From Metopolophium dirhodum (Eukaryota > Arthropoda > Insecta > Hemiptera > Aphididae): a stretch of 64,000 nucleotides of DNA. Position 1 is the first letter of the stretch. Every line of letters starts with the position of its first letter. Made by a program: the position numbers and the translations under genes. The DNA lies in contig NC_083560.1 of assembly GCF_019925205.1 (NCBI RefSeq), positions 52,684,270 to 52,748,269 of the forward strand, given 5' to 3'. Shown here piece by piece: positions 57,826 to 64,000 of the stretch. The notes under the pieces were generated by a model. It was not told the origin of the DNA, ran no database searches, and saw only the letters and a program-made list of their open reading frames with translations.

Positions 57826-58028
57826 TATATACTTACACTAAGTATATTTTGAGTACATATATTCAATTGTCAGCGCATATATATATATATATGCATATTT
57901 CTGATTTTTTTTAAAAGCATATTTTAATGCTTATATTTCCAATGTTTAGTGCATGAACTTAGCCCTGGATCTATGGTACAACGTAAAACAATAATTAAGA
58001 TAACATCACATTACACCACAGGCACTAT

Positions 58029-58152
58029 TATAGGGGGCTAAGCCCCCCGGCTTTTCATCGTATTTTAGTTTGAAATATTAATTATTAGGCTGCTGATACA
58101 ATTTTATCCCCCCCCCCCCCCCCCCAGTAAAATATCCGTAGTTGCGCCTATG
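58029..58152. mobile_element. Possible MITE with an 18-C tract
   Basis: The left reads CACAGGCACTATTATAGGGG, then GCTAAGCCCCCCGGC. The right end in reverse complement reads CACATAGGCGCAACTACGGA. The resemblance is loose and no target duplication is visible. The 18-C run is at 58108-58125. Confidence 0.35.
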
Positions 58153-58639
58153 TGGGCTGAGCTAATCTAGTATTTTGACAAAGGTTAATATTGGTGGTTT
58201 AATTTATGCCCCTGCTATGCTCTCACAAGTGATCTCCTTCTAGTTCCACAAGGTCTTGAGTTCTGTTTATTGTTCCAATGCATAGTACCAACTATGTTAG
58301 AAACCAGCCGATCGAGACCGTATTAAGCATCTGGGTAATGAGGACCACACTTATTTCACTAAATTTTAATATTAAACCATATCATTTTATAATATAATTA
58401 TATTTTGTTTTTGTAGCATTATTTTATTTTGTATCTTATATTATGTTTAGTTTATATATTACACACACTGTTGTTAATATCATATTATAGTTTTCTATGC
58501 GGCTAAACAATATTTATCATTTATTGTATCGTGCAATTTACTGTACCTATATTATTTAGCACCCTCCTAACGTTATATATTCATATAATATATGAAATAA
58601 ATAAAATAAATAATATAGGCACGTATCCGTTAGTTTTGA

Positions 58640-59060
58640 AAAATAATATTACCAGCGTGCTCGACGAAACTGTACGCATTCGACGGCGGCGAGATCACCG
58701 GACCGCGGACGCCGACGAGTCGTCGACGATATAGATTCGTCCTACTCATAATGGGAGTCGGCGACTTGTGTAAGTGAATCGAGTGCGCGTATTATATTAG
58801 TATACGCGGTGCGTTTTAACGTCGCGGAACACTCACTTCCGGCATATAATATTCTTTCCGGGTGGATATACGCACCGAGTTGAAAACGTTTTGCCGCTGG
58901 CGACTCTTTCTCCGTATCTATGTGTATAATAATATGTGCGTGGTTCCGAGACACGCCGACGGAAAGGCAACCAAACATTGCACCGAAAAGTTTCCGCAAC
59001 AGGAAGTTCCCAGACGACAGCTACGTGCTATAACGTTGAATAGTAAAATAATAATAGTAA
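58640..59060. other. CpG-rich block, possible promoter or 5' exon
   Basis: Very CpG-rich for this window (CGACGGCGGCGAGATCACCG, GACGCCGACGAGTCGTCGAC), with a donor-like TTGTGTAAGTGAA near 58770. Frames exist on both strands (58531-58734, 58742-58999, 58862-59068) but overlap one another and show no domain. A transcript start or an untranslated exon is plausible. Direction is not determined. Confidence 0.3.
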
Positions 59061-59818
59061 TATTATGAGAACGCTATGATAATATTCGTTGTAATAAATG
59101 GTGGCGCGTAGATATACCGCTGGATAGGTTTAATAGGACTACGACAACACTACAACTATTATACTATGCATACAAAGTACACACCCGGATGGAAAGCGTC
59201 GATCTAAGCACTTGATTGAAACCCGACCTATACACCGACGGTACCGAAATTGTCTATTTATAGCACCATCCAACGGTTAAAAAAATAGTATTATTACAAA
59301 TTATTAAAAAAAAACGAGCATGAGGTAGTATTTAGTGTTTCCTAAACGGAAAACCTTACACTTTATAAGTTTATTTTTCTATGTTGGTGGTTCTAGACTC
59401 AAAATACCGTACAAATACTCGTATTATGTATATGAGCTATAATATTAATGTACCTACGTATATTATAATTTAACATCACAATCACGCCCCTATATCTCAG
59501 GGATATATCTCCCAACCATATAGGTTCCGTTGGTATGCAATATATATTTGGATGCCAGGAGCTCGATCTCCCATTCAAATGAAGACTAGAGAATTTAGAA
59601 CTATAATGGGTATACAATAAATAATTTATTAGCTACATTTCTGAAAAAATCAATAGGTATATATTATAATTTATGAGATAATAAGGAACTTGCAATCGTT
59701 GATTATAAATTATAGTTAATAATATAATAGATTTATAACATTGATCAACGAGGAAAAAATAATATAATATGTCCACCTTTGGTTATAGTATATAATATTA
59801 TAATTAATGCTTGCAAAG

Positions 59819-60223
59819 CAGGGACTGGAACCATTTGAATTTATCGGCATCAGAACCAGTACTGGTTCTTGAAAAATAAAACAATTGTTCTGGTTCAGTT
59901 AAAAAAAAAATAAAGGTATCAGTTCCAAATAATTTTGGTTTCGAAAAATATAATAATTTTAAATACCTATCCGGAATGCGGGTTTAATTAATAAATAAGA
60001 AACATTAGAAAACTTATAATATGATCATACAATGTACACAAAACAGTAATACCATTAAATTATGATAAATACAATTATTTTATTTTTGAACCTATTTAAT
60101 TTAAAAATTCCTGTTCGGTTCCGGTACTTTATTTATTAAAATAAAGATTTCGGTTCCGGTTCTTAATATTTTAAAGGGTTCCGATTCCAGAACCGGTTCT
60201 CCTAGGTTCGGTTCTAGTCCCTG
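59819..60223. mobile_element. hAT-type MITE with TTGCARAG duplication
   Basis: The left end reads CAGGGACTGGAACC, the right end in reverse complement CAGGGACTAGAACC. TTGCAAAG (59811-59818) and TTGCAGAG (60224-60231) differ at one base. The interior has many GGTTCTGGTTC/GGTTCCGG words and no coding sequence. Length 405 bp. Confidence 0.75.
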
Positions 60224-60249
60224 TTGCAGAGTATGAAATTCATTTGATA

Positions 60250-62285
60250 ATCTCAAGTAGTCAAATGGCTTATTCCACTTATTAGCTGTCGTAACCAGTT
60301 ACTAAAGACAACAGCTATTGTAGATGATAATAATAATTTCATATTTTTCTGTACAATGTGATACCACGCAAAAGGAATTGTATTAAATTTTTTAAATATG
60401 ATTTAAATTTAAAAATGATACTTTTAATTTATTTTATATGATGGTAACTTGATACGTATAGTACTAAGAGAACAATCAATTTATAGCAATAAGAACTATG
60501 AGTACTCACCTATGTATATTTGTCCCAACAATTTATTCTCCCAACCACCAACTTCTGGTATAGTATACGTAACATACTATACATCATTTACTAACTACTG
60601 GCTGGAACCTAAATGGCAGAATTTGTTATGTTGACAATAATAACAAAAAATATTATATAATTATTATTTTATGTTAGTATTTTAGTAACATTAGAATTAT
60701 TAGTAAAAATAGATTAGATGCTTTTATAAAAGGCGTGTCAGTTCATAGTCCATGATTATTATAATATTATAGGTATAGTGATTAAAATCGATATATATAT
60801 ATATTATACGTGCTTTGCAAATTGTGTATCTGTGGTTTTATATAAGATTTACTGTGAGCTTAATACGGGACCGATTTATCTTTACTTCCTTTATAAGAAT
60901 TTTGAAAATGATATTCTTCATAGTTTGTGCACTTGTTTTTGATAATAGTTAGTGAGGAAATAACTGAAATGTTTACAATAATTAAAAAATTCCAATGGAA
61001 ATTTGGAGTATAATAAATATTGAAATAAGATTAATTTTACATCCCAACGTAGCTATAAGGTCTGGGTAAGTAAAGATGATTTGAAGCTACCTATAAATAA
61101 CTCAAAGCTAAAGTTTGAATAAAAATTTAGTACCTATAATAATTAAATGATTTCCATTTCTCCGAGTATTTTATGTAAGAATGTCAATAGGTACCTATTA
61201 CACATAAATTTACATTTAATTATTTTTTTAATAATGCTTTGATTGTTTCACGGAATCAGCAGTGTTATATGCACTTTGGAATTCCGATTTCATAACGTTA
61301 CATTCAGTTTAATCATACAAGTTTTCCAAAATAGGTAGTTTATAGTTTTGCTTTTGCTATATTTAAAAATATACCTACAACCTATAATTATATTAAATTG
61401 ACACAAATAAAATTATTATTTTTATTTAAGTTTAAAAGTATTTAGTTACATTCAAACACATATCAATAAATAATAATTATATTATGTTTCTAATATTATC
61501 ATAAAAGTATTTCATAGAAATCATATCTAATAAATATAAAAAATTGTAAAATTAGAATTAAAAATATAATACTACATTTTTGTACACGTTTGAATCATAA
61601 ATAAAAATTATAATTTATTATGTATATTATTAAATTCAACTTATCTCATTTAGAAAATTATATATGATTTATATTATGACATTAAAAATGATTTTATTTT
61701 ATTGATATGTAATTCCATGAATGTTTTCACTTCGACAACCGTGGTACAGTCATTGTTATCTTTCTTTTTTAATGGTTATTTCATATTTCTTTTTCGAAAA
61801 TAAAGTTTGAATGTTTGTATAGCCTTAAGCTCTTTATATTTTATAATATTGAAATTGTTCAATAAAATGAATATAATGAAAATATTTGAAAACTGGTGGA
61901 AGCCCCAATTATTAATAGGTATATTGTAAGTAGCTGATTATTAATTTAATTTAATTGTCACGAATCCATATTAGTATTATAATGATTTGATCGTAAGCCA
62001 CTATTAAATCCCCAATACCTCTTGTCCCTTGACAAATAACAGATGTGGCTGCTTCTATCAGAATTCTGCATTGATAAGTTAAATAAATATTTAAACCTTA
62101 TTCTGACATTTCAAAATAAAATGTTAACCAAGTGTCAGTATAATATTATATAACTATATTATAAATACAAAATATTACATATAAAATAATACACAATATT
62201 ATATTTAATATAGGAATTACAGCTTAAATTGACTAATTGTATATCAATTATTAATTACGTACTATCCTACGTGCGATTTGATGAC
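60250..62285. other. AT-rich non-coding stretch
   Basis: One 61-codon frame at 60449-60634 has no motif. No repeats with definable ends were seen. Confidence 0.35.
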
Positions 62286-62298
62286 AAATGTTTATATG

Positions 62299-62973
62299 CA
62301 GGGCTCGTGACTTGTAGCATTTGCATATTTGTTTTAAAAAGTCCTAGCAACACCTAAGTAAGTTACAATTAATATGTTTCAGATAACCAGGAAGTCAAAT
62401 TCAAAATTTTTTGTAGCATATTTTTGCATATTTTGAAGTTTTGACGCTAGTTTGCTATTTTTATGTTTTTAGCGCTATTTTACGTTATTTTACTATTATA
62501 TCGTCATTTTAAAGAGAAAAAATGAAAATTCCATACAAAGTCTTTTTCTTTATTATTTTATTAATATTATATTTACGTTTATCAGTTTATACTTTGGTAA
62601 TTGTCATAAAAGAAAATGATATTGACAAATGATGTGATCATTGGCATTAGGTACTCGGTAATTCCATTGATAAGGAGGTCTCTATTAATAATAAAATGAT
62701 TTTATTGTTGATCTAGTTTTATCGCATTATTTTCAATGTGCATGAAACACTATATTATATTAAACAGTCGTTTCCGATTTCTGAAGTCGTATACACATCA
62801 GTGTTGTATAGGTACTCGTGCAACGTGTTTTTACTTGCGAACTTGATTTTTAACTTAGTTTTTATTAATTTTGCACCAACTTTATCATTATTTAACAATG
62901 CCTAAAGAAATTTTTAAGAACATATCATTGCGCTTATAACAACTTTTTTTGGAGCTATAAGTCACGAGCCCTG
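62299..62973. mobile_element. hAT-type MITE with perfect TTTATATG duplication
   Basis: Perfect 8-bp duplication TTTATATG at 62291-62298 and 62974-62981. The left end reads CAGGGCTCGTGACTTGTAGC and the right end in reverse complement CAGGGCTCGTGACTTATAGC, one difference in 20. Length 675 bp with no transposase. The fresh ends indicate a recent insertion. Confidence 0.88.
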
Positions 62974-63009
62974 TTTATATGTGTAGACTTAATTAATTAT
63001 TTGATATGT

Positions 63010-63660
63010 TAAATTGTTGGTTTTATGTATTTAATTACCACATTATTTTCTCCTTTATCACGACGTTATTTTAACTATTTTAGTAGATTAGAAATGTGTT
63101 CAAGTTGCTGTACGATTGATGACAGCCGAATACAATTTCATTTCAGTGACAAATGCAATTGTTTTGGTGATCGCAGAAGATTGAATACATCAATTTCATT
63201 TATTAGTTTGACTTAGTTAGTGTTCATGATTTTTCTGCATTGACAGTGTCTTGCCAAACGAGTGACTGGAATATTGTCAAATTTAAATTCCATTATAGTA
63301 TTTAAAATGTCTTTTATTTTTATTTCATTATTATTTTCATCGGATTATAGCAAATAAAATAATATTACATAATATTATTTACTGTCAGTCAATCATATTT
63401 TGAGCCACTTTTTCTTCGGAAATAGAATCAATAGTGGATATAATATTATTATTTTCCAAATGTAAACTTTTTCATCCGTATTTTTTATATCATGAATCAT
63501 GATACGCGTAGGTAGTTTTCTTTTTTTTAAAGTTGAAGTAGTACCAGATAGATCATCAATTCTATTGCTTAATAATGCAATTCTTTCTCCGTAATTGTTC
63601 GAAGTAGTAAACATTTTAGAATTTGATGTTTCAACAAGATTTCACAAGTCCCTCCATTTT
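63010..63660 (-). pseudogene. Unidentified decayed coding remnant
   Basis: On the minus strand one frame reads NLVETSNSKMFTTSNN, YGERIALLSNRIDDLSGTTS, TLKKRKLPTRIMIHDIKNTD (ATG at 63614) and then, after a +1 shift, NNNIISTIDSISEEKVAQNM. Further on, other frame pieces read FNLLRSPKQLHLSLK and NCIRLSSIVQQLEHISNLLK with stops between. Composition (charged, heptad-like, not low-complexity) is protein-like. I do not recognise the family; a transposon-derived gene is the most likely source. Boundaries are approximate. Confidence 0.3.
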
Positions 63661-64000
63661 CTTCTCTATGATGATGAAAATGGTAATTTTAAATATTCCC
63701 TGTATACGATGTATTTAACCTAATTTTGAATGTATTATTTATATCTAACGTTACCCGTGATAGTTTAAGAATATGTTAAACAAAATTAACATAGGACCTG
63801 CACTTTTATCCATTAAACAAAAACTTGTATAATAATATGTGGTAGTTCATCTTTCATCATTATTAACTGTTATAATTTACAATTAAAATAAATCCATAAT
63901 GGGAACATCGTATAGAATCGCGTGAAATTTGGAAGACCATGTTTATGCTTCGTCTATATATAATATTATAATTTACATTTTACATCATGTTTTCGTTGAT

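Noticed and set aside
58531..59068. Three overlapping frames on both strands in the CpG-rich block
   Set aside because: High G+C lowers stop frequency, the frames conflict, and none shows a domain. Kept only as a CpG-rich block.
1..64000. tRNA, rRNA or other structured RNA genes
   Set aside because: I saw no cloverleaf with conserved B-box (GGTTCGAATCC type) and no rRNA-like stretch by eye. A covariance-model scan would be needed to exclude them.

Overview
This looks like a window of an insect nuclear genome, most likely an aphid. The basis is the very AT-rich sequence full of ATAATATTAT and AGGTACCTAT words, spliced minus-strand exons with GTAAGT donors, and a crowd of DNA transposons (hAT, MULE, mariner, CACTA-like) plus Jockey-type LINEs. 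The species call is inference. I see no complete cellular gene. Nearly all convincing coding sequence belongs to mobile elements.

Layout. 0-9 kb: dispersed and tandem repeats, a GC-rich island (1540-1840), one possible host terminal exon (4323-4544), two hAT-type MITEs (5233-5715, 8537-8999), a LINE 3' fragment, a 31-34 bp minisatellite and a 28-bp perfect palindrome inside a duplicated unit. 9.3-13.4 kb: a nearly full-length Jockey-type LINE with a 10-bp target duplication, inactivated by a few frameshifts and stops. 13.5-27 kb: mostly non-coding, with dispersed repeat copies, a CA microsatellite, CpG-rich blocks and two long-armed fold-back elements flanked by TTAA. 27.3-28.2 kb: a deleted MULE-type element carrying GTTTGTGCA tandem repeats.

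30.6-38.2 kb is the main object: a 7.6-kb DNA transposon with short terminal inverted repeats and AT-rich subterminal repeats. It carries two tandem minus-strand genes. One is an uninterrupted 823-aa protein (two C2H2 fingers plus a CACTA/EnSpm-like DDE core). The other is a multi-exon gene for a SAM-domain protein. Next to it, 38.3-39.1 kb holds a hAT element with a second hAT element nested inside, each with a perfect 8-bp target duplication. A degenerate minisatellite is split by these insertions.

41.1-42.7 kb: a longer member of the same MULE-type family as 27.3 kb, in the opposite orientation, with a broken FLYWCH/MULE transposase. 43.3-45.2 kb: a hAT element keeping only the BED-finger exon and its splice donor, inserted into a CA-rich block I do not recognise and carrying a smaller MITE. 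46-47 kb: the longest copy of a dispersed non-coding repeat family. 52-55 kb: a second, badly decayed Jockey-type LINE. 56.3-57.8 kb: a mariner-like element with two nearly identical 400-bp inverted arms around a truncated transposase. 58-64 kb: a CpG-rich block, more hAT MITEs (59819-60223, 62299-62973) and a decayed minus-strand coding remnant near the right edge.

How the genes work together: the only functional pairing is inside the 7.6-kb element, where the DDE protein should be the transposase and the SAM protein its partner. The rest are independent mobile-element relics. Several G or C homopolymers of exactly 18 bases sit in or beside these elements.
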